64,000 bases of DNA from Paenibacillus glycinis (GTDB lineage Bacteria; Bacillota; Bacilli; Paenibacillales; Paenibacillaceae), in the NCBI RefSeq assembly GCF_009909185.1, contig NZ_JAAAMV010000001.1:864983-928982 (forward strand), read 5' to 3'. The stretch's first letter is position 1. Each line of letters starts with the position of its first letter. The translations under genes and the position numbers were made by a program. This document shows positions 46,385-56,358 of the stretch, piece after piece. Below the pieces are notes generated by a model. The model had not been told where the DNA came from. It did not search any database and saw only the letters and a list, made by a program, of their open reading frames with translations.

Positions 46385-49300
46385 TTAAGCGGCTTCATGC
46401 AGCGATACACGCTCGTCCGTGCCGGAGGTAACGTCGCCGTCGATCGAGAAGGCTAAGACAACCGTATTGGTTCCATCGGCCGAAACCACGTTAAGACGAT
46501 GATCTGTCGTAATCTCTTCGGTTGCAGCAACCGCGTTACCGCTACCATCGACAACCGAGATCGTTTGAACGCCATTCAAGGATATTAACTCGTCCAAAAC
46601 ATTTCCAACCGTAGTTCCGGCTTTAATGTCGATCGCATCGCCTGAAATGGCATTGATATGCGTGCTTGTATACGCAATATCTACAGCTGCGTCGGAGACA
46701 ATGCCCGGAAAAACGTAGGATTGCGATAAATTTGCCTTTACGGAACTATCGAAATCGGTACGGCCATTTGCGTCGGGAAGCACGGTTGCCGTATGTGTTT
46801 GATACTTCTTATTGAATGTTTGAATCGCAATATTGCTAAAATGGTAACTTGAAGCACCTCTAACTTGTACCGCGCTGCCGATTAACCCGCCTTGTAAAAT
46901 ATTCAGGTTGCTTAAATTAACGTCCGTTCCATTATCCACGACAATCGCAAATCGGTCATTTCTTAAATTGTCTTCGTATTTTATGGAACTGTCTTGAATC
47001 GTGACATGATCGACATATTTCATGAGTATGCCATATGCAGGGAATGCACTCGCATTCGCGTAGGACGACGTTCGATAGTTCCCCCCATTCTTGGCTTCCG
47101 CGATCACTTCCGTCGTGTTGGATAGAACGGGCTTGGAGGCAGGTTTGGCTGGATTAAAGGATGCCGTAAGCGCAAGGTTTTTAATCGTGACGTTGCGAAC
47201 GGGATACGTTTCTCCGTCTACGATCGTTCCGACCGAACCAACGTCGACTTGGCCCGCGGCTCCGGTGCTTGGAAATCGTTTATAGCCTTGAATCACAATC
47301 GGGAACGCTCCGTCTCCTCCGGCGTTCTTGGATAATACGGCCCCGTCCACCGTTACATTCGAAATCGAACCGGGTCTTCTTATTCCAAGCGGCAGCCTTG
47401 CCGTTTGAAGACTTCCGTCTTCGTCAAGCCCGGCGCCTTCGAAACGAGGAGACACGCCGAAAGCAATGCCGCCGGAGGTGTTTTCCAAATGCAAATCCGA
47501 CAAGGTTACGTTGCTTACGTTTGACCCGTCGTTAACCCAGATAGCCACGCCGGTTTTATTCGCGTTCGTTGTTAAAGTCAGATTCTTCGCCGTTATATTT
47601 TCCATATCCCCGACCGTTTCCGAGCCTAGCTGGAACACGTTTCCGCCTGCGATGTCACCGGCAGCAATTTTTTCAATATTGATATTGGAAACATGTCTAA
47701 TGAACCCTAACGAAAAATCGCTTCCTAATTTCGCTACGTCATTGCTGGATTTCAACGTCGTAACGTTAAAAGCGGAGGCGTCGTTATCTTGCATAAAGTT
47801 GAACGTATCTCTTTGACGACCGGACGTAGAGTCAGGCAATACGATGTTTTGAACCCTTATGTTATCGCAGCCGGTCGTTAGTATCGAGAACCAGCCGCCT
47901 TGTTCAATGGTTAGTACATGATCCTCGTCCGTTCCGCCAACCACGATATTTTTGGATAGTTTGAACGACAACGTTTTCGTTCCGTCGCCAGGAACGTAAG
48001 GATCGCTGTAGCCCGTATAGAGGTTCATATTTCCGTAAATTTTGGCTGAATTCCCGATGATTTTGATGTTCTCTACGCGAACGCCCCACAAAAGCGCGTC
48101 TTCCCAATAGCCATGACCGTCATCCTGCCCCAATGCGAAAGGATAATTTAACGGAGCTTCTCTTGCGTCGATCTTGTCCAAGGCGGTAAGTTGAGCGTTT
48201 TCGTCAAAATATAAATAGACGTCGCTTCTTAAATGGATGCTGTTGGAGGCAAAATTCGAGTCTCCTTTAAAGTAAACCGTTCCGCCGCCGTTTTTGCTTG
48301 CTGCTACGATGGCTGCATTTATGGCAGCGGAATTATCCGTCCCGGCATATTTAAGCATGTCGCCGGCGCCTTCCGATACTTTTGCGTCCGCAACGGCACC
48401 AAAGCTCGTTACGTCATATTGACCTGTATAGTAGCTCACCATGTTTGAACTTCCGTCGGGTGTTACCAGCTTAAAGTAATAGGCGGTCTCCGGCAATAGG
48501 TTCGAAAGAATCGCTTGTTGCGATTTGAGACCCGCTCCTGTATTCACCCAAGATAAACCTCTGTCCAGACTTGCATAAACGCTTGCTTGTTTATTCGTCG
48601 CATCCGCTTCCAGCACAACCGTTGTCGGCGTGTCATAGGAGACGTCGGCAGCTTTTCTGACTAAATGGGTTACAGTAGAACTTACATTGAAGCTTGCCGT
48701 CCCCGTCTCCGTATAATCCGCTTCGCGAGGCGTTCCCGAATAAGCCTTGCCGCTAAAAGTCGCACTGAACGCTCCGCCTCGTTTTGGAATTTTTTTGTTT
48801 TTCAAAACCAACGTAACGTCAACGCCGTTGTATGCGCTAAAATCCGTATCCTTGATGGAAACCGTTTTTCCGCCGTCCGTTATGGCCACTTTTGTTCGTA
48901 AATCTTCATTTGAATTTAAATCTCTAACCCAGTTTCGCCCCGAATGGTTATAGTCTTTTGCGGAAGCGATAGCAGCATCATTTAATTGTACAAAACCCCG
49001 GCCGATTAAATCGAACGTATCCGTAGAGGACGCTGTTACTCCATCCGGCAAATGAAAGGTTAACGTCCCATATAAATATTTTCTTTCCGGCGTGGTTTTA
49101 TTAATCGAATATTCTAAACTTATGTCTTGCGTTTGACCTGCCGTATATTGCTGAAGGTTTGCTTTTAAAGTTGATAGTTGGATGGTATACAGTTTGGATG
49201 TTCCATCTTCGGCAACTACGGTCAATCGATCATTATTGACGATCTCATCGGCTAACCCTTTTTCGGTTCCCGAACGATCCGTAACCGCATAATGTTGAAT

Positions 49301-49879
49301 CGAATTGTCCGTTGAGTCAATTTCGGCAAGCAATTGTTCAACATGGTACTGAGGGATCATATAAATCGTACGATGTGCGTTGTCGATGCTTGATAGGTGA
49401 ATGGCGTTATTCAGCACCCTAAGCTCTGTGTTGGCAGAACTTTTCGGCTTGAAAGCGGCTTTTTTTAAAGTTATCGAAGAATGACGAATTTGCAACGTGT
49501 AGGATTTGGCGTGATCGACCGCAGGCAAATTCGTTATCGAATAGGCGATTCCATCTATGCCTTTCAGTACACTGATTTTAGCATTAGACAGATCTAGATC
49601 ATTCCTTCCGTCATCGATAGAAATATAAGGAGGAACGCTGTCGCTCGTAATATTCAATAGATCGATCGTAGAAGATGTCTGAAAGGAAAAGGTATCCGAG
49701 GCTCTTACGTTAGACGAAAATCCCAAAGCGGTTATTTTCTTCGACTGTCCGTGATTATCCTGCTTCACCTGTTTCAAGCTGTCGCCGGGTTCCGGATCAG
49801 ACGCAGCCCATGCACCGTAAGCCAGACTAAACAACATCGTTAGCGCAATCATAGTAGATATAAGCAGCTTCTTTTTCAA
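46385..49879 (-). CDS. Large secreted beta-helix protein, GH28/polygalacturonase-like
   Basis: 1164 aa, TTG start after GTGAG. Signal peptide at 1-25. Residues 50-380 are beta-sandwich, cadherin- or Ig-like modules, and about 400-480 is Fn3-like (LPETAYYFKLVTPDGSS). From YDVTSFGAVADA (about 487) there is a right-handed beta-helix with the opening typical of GH28 (TDNSAAINAAIVAASKNGGG). The possible active-site strand reads SSNDVAKLGSDFSLGF, where GH28 enzymes have an NxD/DD motif, so the acid pair is only partly conserved. A C-terminal beta domain follows. It is likely to act on plant or bacterial polyuronide. There is no SLH domain, so it is released or bound by another means. Confidence 0.75.
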   Translation of the reverse strand: MKKKLLISTMIALTMLFSLAYGAWAASDPEPGDSLKQVKQDNHGQSKKITALGFSSNVRASDTFSFQTSSTIDLLNITSDSVPPYISIDDGRNDLDLSNAKISVLKGIDGIAYSITNLPAVDHAKSYTLQIRHSSITLKKAAFKPKSSANTELRVLNNAIHLSSIDNAHRTIYMIPQYHVEQLLAEIDSTDNSIQHYAVTDRSGTEKGLADEIVNNDRLTVVAEDGTSKLYTIQLSTLKANLQQYTAGQTQDISLEYSINKTTPERKYLYGTLTFHLPDGVTASSTDTFDLIGRGFVQLNDAAIASAKDYNHSGRNWVRDLNSNEDLRTKVAITDGGKTVSIKDTDFSAYNGVDVTLVLKNKKIPKRGGAFSATFSGKAYSGTPREADYTETGTASFNVSSTVTHLVRKAADVSYDTPTTVVLEADATNKQASVYASLDRGLSWVNTGAGLKSQQAILSNLLPETAYYFKLVTPDGSSNMVSYYTGQYDVTSFGAVADAKVSEGAGDMLKYAGTDNSAAINAAIVAASKNGGGTVYFKGDSNFASNSIHLRSDVYLYFDENAQLTALDKIDAREAPLNYPFALGQDDGHGYWEDALLWGVRVENIKIIGNSAKIYGNMNLYTGYSDPYVPGDGTKTLSFKLSKNIVVGGTDEDHVLTIEQGGWFSILTTGCDNIRVQNIVLPDSTSGRQRDTFNFMQDNDASAFNVTTLKSSNDVAKLGSDFSLGFIRHVSNINIEKIAAGDIAGGNVFQLGSETVGDMENITAKNLTLTTNANKTGVAIWVNDGSNVSNVTLSDLHLENTSGGIAFGVSPRFEGAGLDEDGSLQTARLPLGIRRPGSISNVTVDGAVLSKNAGGDGAFPIVIQGYKRFPSTGAAGQVDVGSVGTIVDGETYPVRNVTIKNLALTASFNPAKPASKPVLSNTTEVIAEAKNGGNYRTSSYANASAFPAYGILMKYVDHVTIQDSSIKYEDNLRNDRFAIVVDNGTDVNLSNLNILQGGLIGSAVQVRGASSYHFSNIAIQTFNKKYQTHTATVLPDANGRTDFDSSVKANLSQSYVFPGIVSDAAVDIAYTSTHINAISGDAIDIKAGTTVGNVLDELISLNGVQTISVVDGSGNAVAATEEITTDHRLNVVSADGTNTVVLAFSIDGDVTSGTDERVSLHEAA

Positions 49880-50275
49880 CTTTACTCACACTTCTTTCTA
49901 TTGATTTACATGCAGTACTAGAATAATTCAGTTTTGTTCGATGATTGTTAATTAGTCAATAATTGAGTACAAACGCCTAGTTTATTTTTTCCAAGGAAGA
50001 ATTTGTTCTTGTTAAGACTCAAAAGGTCTATCCGATCGGTTATAATAATGTATTAAATGGAAATAAATGGTTTAAACTGTCCCCCGTATAGTTCTAGATA
50101 TGCACGTCTCCACGTTGCCATAGCGATTCTCGCTCCCATGTCTCAACGAGTCATTGCCCTTTGATTCCTTCGTCGCATCTAACTCTGAGATAGCCAGCGG
50201 GACGGCTCTAGTTGGATCGTAAGACTCCCATAGACTTAGCCGAACGATTCAAAAACAAAAAATGGCCGCCCCTAA
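49880..50275. other. Intergenic region, no gene seen
   Basis: About 395 bp upstream of the beta-helix gene; presumably its promoter. No coding frame was recognised. Confidence 0.5.
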
Positions 50276-50462
50276 GAGCGACCACTTTTCGTATTCTTTT
50301 CTTCGCCTTTTAAAAGACACGTACGAGCGCGAGATACCCAGCTCCTTCGCAATTTCCCGTCTAGAAGCTCTCGATCGCCTTGATTAGCCCGATCGTTCCG
50401 ATGGAGATCAAGTCCTCGAGTCCTTCGCCCATATTGTCGAACTTCTTGACATTGTGAACACA
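50276..50462 (-). pseudogene. sigK: Scrambled sigK remnant
   Basis: Two pieces of a mother-cell sigma factor are joined. The first reads [19 protein letters not shown] then [11 protein letters not shown] (region 2 start) and ends at a TAG. One base out of frame, REIAKELGISRSYVS (the region 4 helix-turn-helix) follows at once. In intact SigK over 100 residues separate these. The wording LIKAIESF and ISRSYVS fits SigK better than SigE. It is an internally deleted fragment and cannot encode a sigma factor. Confidence 0.7.
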
Positions 50463-50516
50463 ACCCGATGTAAAAATGGAAGTGTTTGAATCGCCGACAT
50501 CATCATTGTTACTTAA

Positions 50517-50608
50517 CCCATTTATCGTCAATATCAGTTGACCCGCTTCGTCAACACTCACCTGAAACAAGACCATATAAGTCCCGATCGCAGTCAGGTT
50601 AAATGTAC
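50517..50608 (-). pseudogene. Fragment of a BclA-like C-terminal domain
   Basis: 92 bp aligning without gaps to 17421-17512 of the collagen-like gene with 7 mismatches. It encodes the [20 protein letters not shown] strand pair. Nothing else of a collagen-like gene is recognisable around it. Confidence 0.8.
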
Positions 50609-50769
50609 ACGCCCGATATCGCCCAAGAGCACGGGCGAAGTCGGCGCCGGAAAGGTACAGGCGCTCGAATTATTAGCTTCAGAGAGTCGTAAATCAAGAC
50701 AATGCCTTCACTTTATCTCTGCTTTTCATAAACTATAAGAAAGATTCATAGGATTTGTGATGGCACAGC

Positions 50770-51960
50770 CTATAACGAAGCTTGTATAAATGCCTGCATC
50801 CTTGCGCGAACGGTCATGGTTTGATACAGATATGCAATCGTTCCCGATGTTGTGATCTGCCCGTTGTAATTGAAGACGGATGACGTCGATGCCGCATCCA
50901 AGAGGTTCGATTCTTTCATCGCACGAATGAATGTCGCATCTGCCGGCGCATGCGCGCTGTCGAAGATGATGCACCACTCCGCCTTTGCTCTCCTAAGTGC
51001 CTTGTGCAAGGCGTAGTTGATTGAATGATTAACATAATACAAGATTCGCACGCGCGGATCGTGGAATGCTTCCATGATCTCTTCGATTTCGTTCTGCGTG
51101 GTCAGGCTGACGATGATCAGCTCGCAGTTGGTTTCGTACTGGTCGATGATGTTACCGATCGCGGTATGAGCATTCGCCACTTCGCCCGGTTTCACGATGA
51201 ACAATGCGCTGAACAAAAGCGGTATGCTTCGTCTCTGGCGCGTTTCATAATGAGCCCGGTGAACCTCGTTCCAGCACAAACGGTGCTTCGAGATATCGTT
51301 CGCGATGTGTGTAGACAAGCTGTACGGGGAATTAATCCGATAATCCATCAGCTCGACAGGTACGTACTTAATGTCGCAATTATCGGTCATCCGCAGCCAA
51401 TAATCATAGTCTTGAATGTATTTGAAGCGATATCCGTCCACGAGACGGCAATACTCCGCACGATGAATAAAGGAAGGGCCGATGATGCAGCCATCGAGCA
51501 GTGCCTCCTTGGGACGATTCTGCCAGCTGTGCAGCGTGCGAAGAAACTCCGGCGTATGCGCGGGCTCGCCGTTTTCGAAGATTTGATTAAAGCTGCTGTA
51601 CACGATGCCGACATCGGGACCCGTCCGGTCCATCGCGCTCACTAACGTGCCCAAGAACTGCGGGTAATAGACGTTGTCCGTCGATACCCATGTCAAGTAA
51701 TCGTAACCTTGGTCCATCAAGATCTCGAATCCGTAATTAAGCGCAAACGCGACGCCTTGGTTGACCGGATAGGAAACGATCGTTACCCGTTCATCTCCGG
51801 CGGTGCACGCCTGAACAAGCGGCAGCAGCTCGGGCGCTCCGTCGATGACAATCAGGAAGGTAAAGCTTCGATAAACCTGATTGCGCATCGTATGGATCGC
51901 CAATCGGATATAAGCTTCATTTTGATAATAAACCGGCATGACAACGCCGACTTTCGTCAT
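50770..51960 (-). CDS. Family 2 glycosyltransferase with a second degenerate GT-A domain
   Basis: 396 aa; the ATG at 51960 follows AGAGGGGGTG. The first GT-A domain (1-235) has VGVVMPVYYQNEAYIRLAIH, the DxD-equivalent region in STDNVYYPQFL, and a YIQDYDYWLRM acceptor-site motif. A second region (about 250-380) repeats the pattern (GNIIDQYETNCELIIVS, EWCIIFDSAHAPADATFIRA) in reduced form. GT2 genes of this kind often lie beside collagen-like spore proteins and decorate them. The BclA fragment 160 bp away suggests such a locus once stood here (inference). Confidence 0.88.
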   Translation of the reverse strand: MTKVGVVMPVYYQNEAYIRLAIHTMRNQVYRSFTFLIVIDGAPELLPLVQACTAGDERVTIVSYPVNQGVAFALNYGFEILMDQGYDYLTWVSTDNVYYPQFLGTLVSAMDRTGPDVGIVYSSFNQIFENGEPAHTPEFLRTLHSWQNRPKEALLDGCIIGPSFIHRAEYCRLVDGYRFKYIQDYDYWLRMTDNCDIKYVPVELMDYRINSPYSLSTHIANDISKHRLCWNEVHRAHYETRQRRSIPLLFSALFIVKPGEVANAHTAIGNIIDQYETNCELIIVSLTTQNEIEEIMEAFHDPRVRILYYVNHSINYALHKALRRAKAEWCIIFDSAHAPADATFIRAMKESNLLDAASTSSVFNYNGQITTSGTIAYLYQTMTVRARMQAFIQASL

Positions 51961-52082
51961 GCTGACACCCCCTCTATTATAGTAATCTATGTATAAATCA
52001 CCGTCGCCGAGATAGTCAGAGCGCACATTTCTTTGAATCGAGCCTGCTAGGCTTGGCTCCGCCCGTTGCTCTCAAATACGAA

Positions 52083-52171
52083 AAACCCTGATTGCTCAAG
52101 GTTTCTGGTTTCAAGGTATGGTATAGTCCCGGGGGAACGTAAAAAGCCGCCATCGCGATGGATAACGGCTT
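52083..52171 (-). terminator. Two hairpins downstream of the EthD remnant
   Basis: Read on the minus strand, AAGCCG-(TTAT)-CCATCG/CGATGG-CGGCTT followed by TTT (52144-52171), then AAACCTTGA/TCAGGGTTT followed by TTCG (52083-52104). Confidence 0.6.
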
Positions 52172-52267
52172 ACATTCTTCATGCTGTCGGGACTAATCCG
52201 CCGAGTTAATGCTGTAGCACTAAGTCCGGTTTGGACACCCGAGATTACAAGCATGCGGAATTCTTTT

Positions 52268-52510
52268 TCACTCCAAAATAAGGATAGTGGGACGACGATT
52301 CGGAAAAGGAATAAAATTCGTGACATCTTGGGATACCGCTTGTCCTGCAGGGCTTACCATCGCTGCGTGAAGGTCCTCGTTGTTCATAAATTCAACCTCG
52401 ACGACCAGGTACGGCTCATTATCCGTATGCTGGGCGCCAACGACGCGATGCAAGGATACCCCGGTCACCTTCGGGAGTTTTTAGCAAGCGGAATATGAAT
52501 TCTTACCCTT
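52268..52510 (-). pseudogene. EthD-family protein, frameshifted remnant
   Basis: The C-terminal two thirds of an EthD domain (KLPKVTGVSLHRVVGAQHT, YLVVEVEFMNNEDLHAAMVS, PAGQAVSQDVTNF). The upstream HIPLAK motif lies in a different frame, with the shift inside an A-run near 52477. The usual family motif is HxPLAKKLP. No intact N-terminus is found. Confidence 0.6.
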
Positions 52511-52657
52511 TCTAGTCGTGCAATCGTCTTCCTGAAAGGCTAAAACGATAGCGTTGGAATGTCTGCCTGTATTTCGAAAGTAGTTATTCCTTAATGCGTA
52601 AAGAATATACTATTTTCCCGGTTTCCTCCTAGTAAGCAATTACCGCATGAATGCAGT

Positions 52658-52906
52658 TTATAGCGACACGTCGTGGATCAAAAGATCTTTGTAACGCCTA
52701 GAATCAAATTGACGATTACTCCAAGGTGAGCGATGTCCAGCAAGACCCGCGATCATAATATACGCTTTAAGAGATAGCCAGCTCCACTGAACGAACCAAC
52801 CGAACGCTCCTTGGGCCATAATTAATGTCATGGCAAGGCCGGACAGGATGAGCAAGGCGGTTACAACTTTAAAGTAAGGCACTGCTTTAAGCATGCTTTG
52901 TACCAT
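52658..52906 (-). CDS. Small membrane ORF, possibly a truncated membrane protein
   Basis: 82 codons, with two hydrophobic segments (VVTALLILSGLAMTLIM, WLSLKAYIMIAGLAG) and a hydrophilic tail that looks out of frame. It may be a fragment of a DUF2269/YccA-like integral protein. No good ribosome binding site was seen. Confidence 0.3.
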   Translation of the reverse strand: MVQSMLKAVPYFKVVTALLILSGLAMTLIMAQGAFGWFVQWSWLSLKAYIMIAGLAGHRSPWSNRQFDSRRYKDLLIHDVSL

Positions 52907-53118
52907 GCGGGCTTCAAATTTGCGTCCAATTCACGCCAATCGCGGACACCTCAATCATGTTGAGTGCTGTAGCGACTCCTTAAGCCGAGGCAGCGAAAGC
53001 TTGATCAGCACGGCATATAAGGGCTGCGGGCTCTTCTTGTTGTAGTTCGGAGGGAAATAAGCGTTAAGCAGCAATTGTTACGCTTTTTTACGCAATACTT
53101 CCTTTTCGAACGCATCAA

Positions 53119-53143
53119 AAAGGAGCCTCTAAAAAAGGCTCCT
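53119..53143 (-). terminator. Terminator after the aldo/keto reductase pseudogene
   Basis: AAGGAGCC and GGCTCCTT form an 8-bp stem followed on the minus strand by TTTTTG, about 60 bp past the stop. Confidence 0.8.
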
Positions 53144-53200
53144 TAATCAGGCTTTGTTTCAATTACTGCAACATTTGCCGCCGCTATTTTCAAGTCAGCT

Positions 53201-53858
53201 TCAAAACGGAGGCGAATAGATGAAGTCCTTGCTTGCTTCATCGAGCGATTTCAACACGTCTTCGTCAAGCTCGAGATGTACTGCCTTCAGATTCTCGTCG
53301 ATCTGCGATTCGCGAGTCGCTCCGGCGATGACCGTGCTTACCGCTGGCTGGTGCATTAACCAAGCCAACGAGAGCGCCGTAGCAGAAGTACCAACCTCAG
53401 CGGCGATTTTCGTTACCTGTTCACCCAACTGAACGCGGGCGGAAACCAATCTGCGCGCAAAATTAGGGTTCTTGTCCAATTGCGATCCGCTTGGCACGGA
53501 ACCGCCCGAATATTTGCCGGTTAGAATTCCTCCAGCCAGCGGGAAATAAGGAATGAGTCCGATCCCCTGATCTACGCAAAACGGAATCAACTCCCTTTCG
53601 ACGCCGCGATCGGCCAGCGAGCACTTTTGTCGCAAGGAGCACGTCTTGACGCCGCCCCTCGAACGCTTCGCCGATGATCTCTTCCGACTTTGTGCCGGTA
53701 TAAATATTCGCGGTATCGATGAACGTAATCCCGTTGTCAACCGCATGGTGCAGCACTCGAATCGAGGTATCTTTATCCGCGCGCCCGCCGAATGCATTCG
53801 TACCCAACCCCAGAACCGAAACTTCCAACCCGCTGGTCCCCAAATTCCGATATCGCAT
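53201..53858 (-). pseudogene. Aldo/keto reductase, internally deleted and frameshifted
   Basis: The first frame reads MRYRNLGTSGLEVSVLGLG through FIDTANIYTGTKSEEIIG to VLLATKV. About 100 residues, including the catalytic Lys/His region, are then missing. The homology resumes in another frame with RGVERELIPFCVDQGIGL and continues to DFIYSPPF. An intact paralogue lies at 55-56 kb. Confidence 0.85.
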
Positions 53859-53947
53859 GACATATTCCTCCTATACGATTAGAAACGCAATCTTGCTTGA
53901 ACCTGGATCCGCGCGGAAATTCCGTCGAGCCTCGCGCTACCGGAGCG

Positions 53948-55180
53948 CTAACCGGCAGCATCCATCGAACGCCTGCTGCTCGCTCCTCTTTCCCGGTACA
54001 ACACCGCGCCAATAATCACTAAGGATAGCGCAACCAAAGCACTGGGGATGAAGAATATGTTGGGCGTTATCCCGTGAACGAACAACGGCAAGAAATATCC
54101 GATTAATGAAGCCGTCTGCGATATGAACACGTACAAGCTTGCCCCGAAGCCCGTTCGGCTCAAAAACATCCGCTGCACGTAGCCCATCGCTACGCCGTAC
54201 AGGATCGATACAAAAAACGAGTACAACGGCTGCACGGCAAAGAAGACGGGAAGCGAGGAACTTCTCGTATACGTTAAATAAGCGGCGAGCGCGAAACACC
54301 CGGCAAGGAACATAATCTTCTTGCTGCCGTACCGTGCCGCCCAATATCCGCCCAGCGTCATGAATAACAACTCGAATACCGCCTGGGTGCTCCAAATGTA
54401 CGACATGATCTCAGGTTTACCGAACAGCTTCAACACGACGAGCTGCAAATATAATCCTCGTACGGCATCGGCGCAAGAGAGCAGCAGCAGCGCAACCAGC
54501 ATAACAAGGGAGAACGGTTCTCCATTCGCCGGCGGCTTCGCTCCCGGGACGTCCGTCGTTTCTTCATACGACAGCAGCAGAACCGCCAGGCAGGCATAGC
54601 CCGCCATGTTTCCCCACAATACGCCGTTAAACGTCGCGAGGACGAAGATGTTCGCGCCAAGCAGCAGTCCCATAAAAAACCCTACGCTGAAGGAGGCGCG
54701 GAGCCATAGCTGGGCCATCTCCACAATGTCGCCGGCGCGACGGAAAAAATGATTTCTGGCCATGCCGAACAGCTGGCCCATGATCAATCCGGACGGCGCC
54801 ACGGCGATCGTCATTCCGAGGAGCGCGCTCCGAAAACCGGAAGCATTCATGTAAATGAACAGCCCGATCATGCAAAGAATTGCGGCCAGCAGCGGGAGCC
54901 GCTTCTTGTTCTTCAGACGGTCGCTGATCCAGCCGACCGTAATCGTAATGACTACGTTGCAGAACAGCGATACGGCGAAGACGGCAACGATTTGTTCTTT
55001 GGAAAGCCCGATGCTCTCGTCAAGATATACGGCGTTCATCGGAGCCAAGATGCCGGTTCCAATCCCGTAGAAAAATAGAATCGCGAGCAGCTTTCTCGCT
55101 CCGGGGATCGAAATAAACGTGCGAACGTCACGAATGATGGGCATCATTATCGAATCGAAAGCACCCGCTTTCTTATTCAA
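53948..55180 (-). CDS. MFS transporter, sugar-efflux (SET) type
   Basis: 410 aa, 12 TM segments. VGWISDRLKNKKRLP is the loop 2-3 motif. Its probable TTG start at 55180 overlaps the stop of the upstream aldo/keto reductase gene by 8 bp, so the two are co-expressed. A later ATG (MMPIIRD) is the alternative start. It is probably an exporter of sugars or drugs. Confidence 0.88.
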   Translation of the reverse strand: MNKKAGAFDSIMMPIIRDVRTFISIPGARKLLAILFFYGIGTGILAPMNAVYLDESIGLSKEQIVAVFAVSLFCNVVITITVGWISDRLKNKKRLPLLAAILCMIGLFIYMNASGFRSALLGMTIAVAPSGLIMGQLFGMARNHFFRRAGDIVEMAQLWLRASFSVGFFMGLLLGANIFVLATFNGVLWGNMAGYACLAVLLLSYEETTDVPGAKPPANGEPFSLVMLVALLLLSCADAVRGLYLQLVVLKLFGKPEIMSYIWSTQAVFELLFMTLGGYWAARYGSKKIMFLAGCFALAAYLTYTRSSSLPVFFAVQPLYSFFVSILYGVAMGYVQRMFLSRTGFGASLYVFISQTASLIGYFLPLFVHGITPNIFFIPSALVALSLVIIGAVLYRERGASSRRSMDAAG

Positions 55181-56123
55181 GGGCTATTTTGCGGATTTCC
55201 GCGAGAGCTGCTTCATCCAACGACGCATCGACGGCGGACAGAACGCTCAAGATATGGCTTGGCTTGCGAACGCCTACAATAGCGCTGGTCAAGGCCGGAT
55301 GAGCGAGATCGTATGCGATGGCAAGCTGCGGCATGGTCAAGCCGTACCGGCTCGCGATGCGTTTCAACTTCTCGACGCGGTCTACGTTTTTCCTTAGTCC
55401 TTCCCCCGAATGCGCGGCGTTGCGGGAACGCCAATCGTCATCCGAGAATTTGGTGTCGTACGTATAATTGCCGGACAGCAATCCCGAAGTCAGCGGGCTG
55501 TAAGCCACGACACCGATTCCTTCCTTCAGGCAGAAGGGCAAAATCTCTTTTTCGACAGCCGGCCTCAGGATGGAATAAGGCGGCTGCAGCGCATCTACAT
55601 GCCTCACGGAAAGCGATGCTTCCAATAAAGGAACCGTATAATTGCTCACCCCTACGTAACGCACCTTGCCGTCTTGCACCAGCCTGTCCATCGCGCGCAT
55701 GGTTTCTTCGGCTGGCGCGTTCGTATCCGTATCCGGCCAGTGCATCTGGTATAAATCGATATAGTCGGTTCCGAGGCGGCGCAGCGATGCCTCTGTTTCG
55801 CGGAGGATGGAGTCGTAGGTACCGTTCTTGGAGACGGTTTTGTTCTCGTCCCAAACGAGGCCGCATTTGGTCGCCAGCACGACTTTGTCGCGGTCGCCCT
55901 TTAACGCTTTCCCGATGACTTCCTCGGAATGACCCAGCCCGTAAACGGCCGCCGTATCATAGAAGTTGATCCCGCTATCCAACGCGACGCGCACGCTTTC
56001 CACCGAAAGTTCATCGTCCTGGTCGCCCCAAGCGCTGGCCCAGCCGCCTCCCCCGATTGCCCAGGACCCGAACCCGATAACGGACAGTTCAGGGCCGTTC
56101 TTGCCAAGTTTACGATATTTCAT
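55173..56123 (-). CDS. Aldo/keto reductase
   Basis: 316 aa from the ATG at 56123 (GGAGGGATG upstream). The catalytic tetrad is visible: Asp and Tyr in FYDTAAVYGLGHSEE, Lys in VLATKCGL and His in QMHWPDTDTN. NADPH-dependent reduction of a carbonyl; the substrate is unknown. Coupled to the downstream MFS gene. Confidence 0.92.
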   Translation of the reverse strand: MKYRKLGKNGPELSVIGFGSWAIGGGGWASAWGDQDDELSVESVRVALDSGINFYDTAAVYGLGHSEEVIGKALKGDRDKVVLATKCGLVWDENKTVSKNGTYDSILRETEASLRRLGTDYIDLYQMHWPDTDTNAPAEETMRAMDRLVQDGKVRYVGVSNYTVPLLEASLSVRHVDALQPPYSILRPAVEKEILPFCLKEGIGVVAYSPLTSGLLSGNYTYDTKFSDDDWRSRNAAHSGEGLRKNVDRVEKLKRIASRYGLTMPQLAIAYDLAHPALTSAIVGVRKPSHILSVLSAVDASLDEAALAEIRKIALE

Positions 56124-56358
56124 TCGTATCATCCCTCCTGTTTCCATGCGAATGTCTACGTCTTCTTTTCCAAGCCCAACCATTCGTCGGCGATCTCCGA
56201 TTATTTGACAATTTCGATTATAGAGAATTCAACATGACATGAGAAGAAGTGAAAAATATTATATCTAGTTACTTGAAGTTAACTAAATAAAGAACGAGGC
56301 TATCGCGCGGGAAGGGATGGAATAGAGCGCGGCGATATCGGACCATGCCTGCTTCGCC

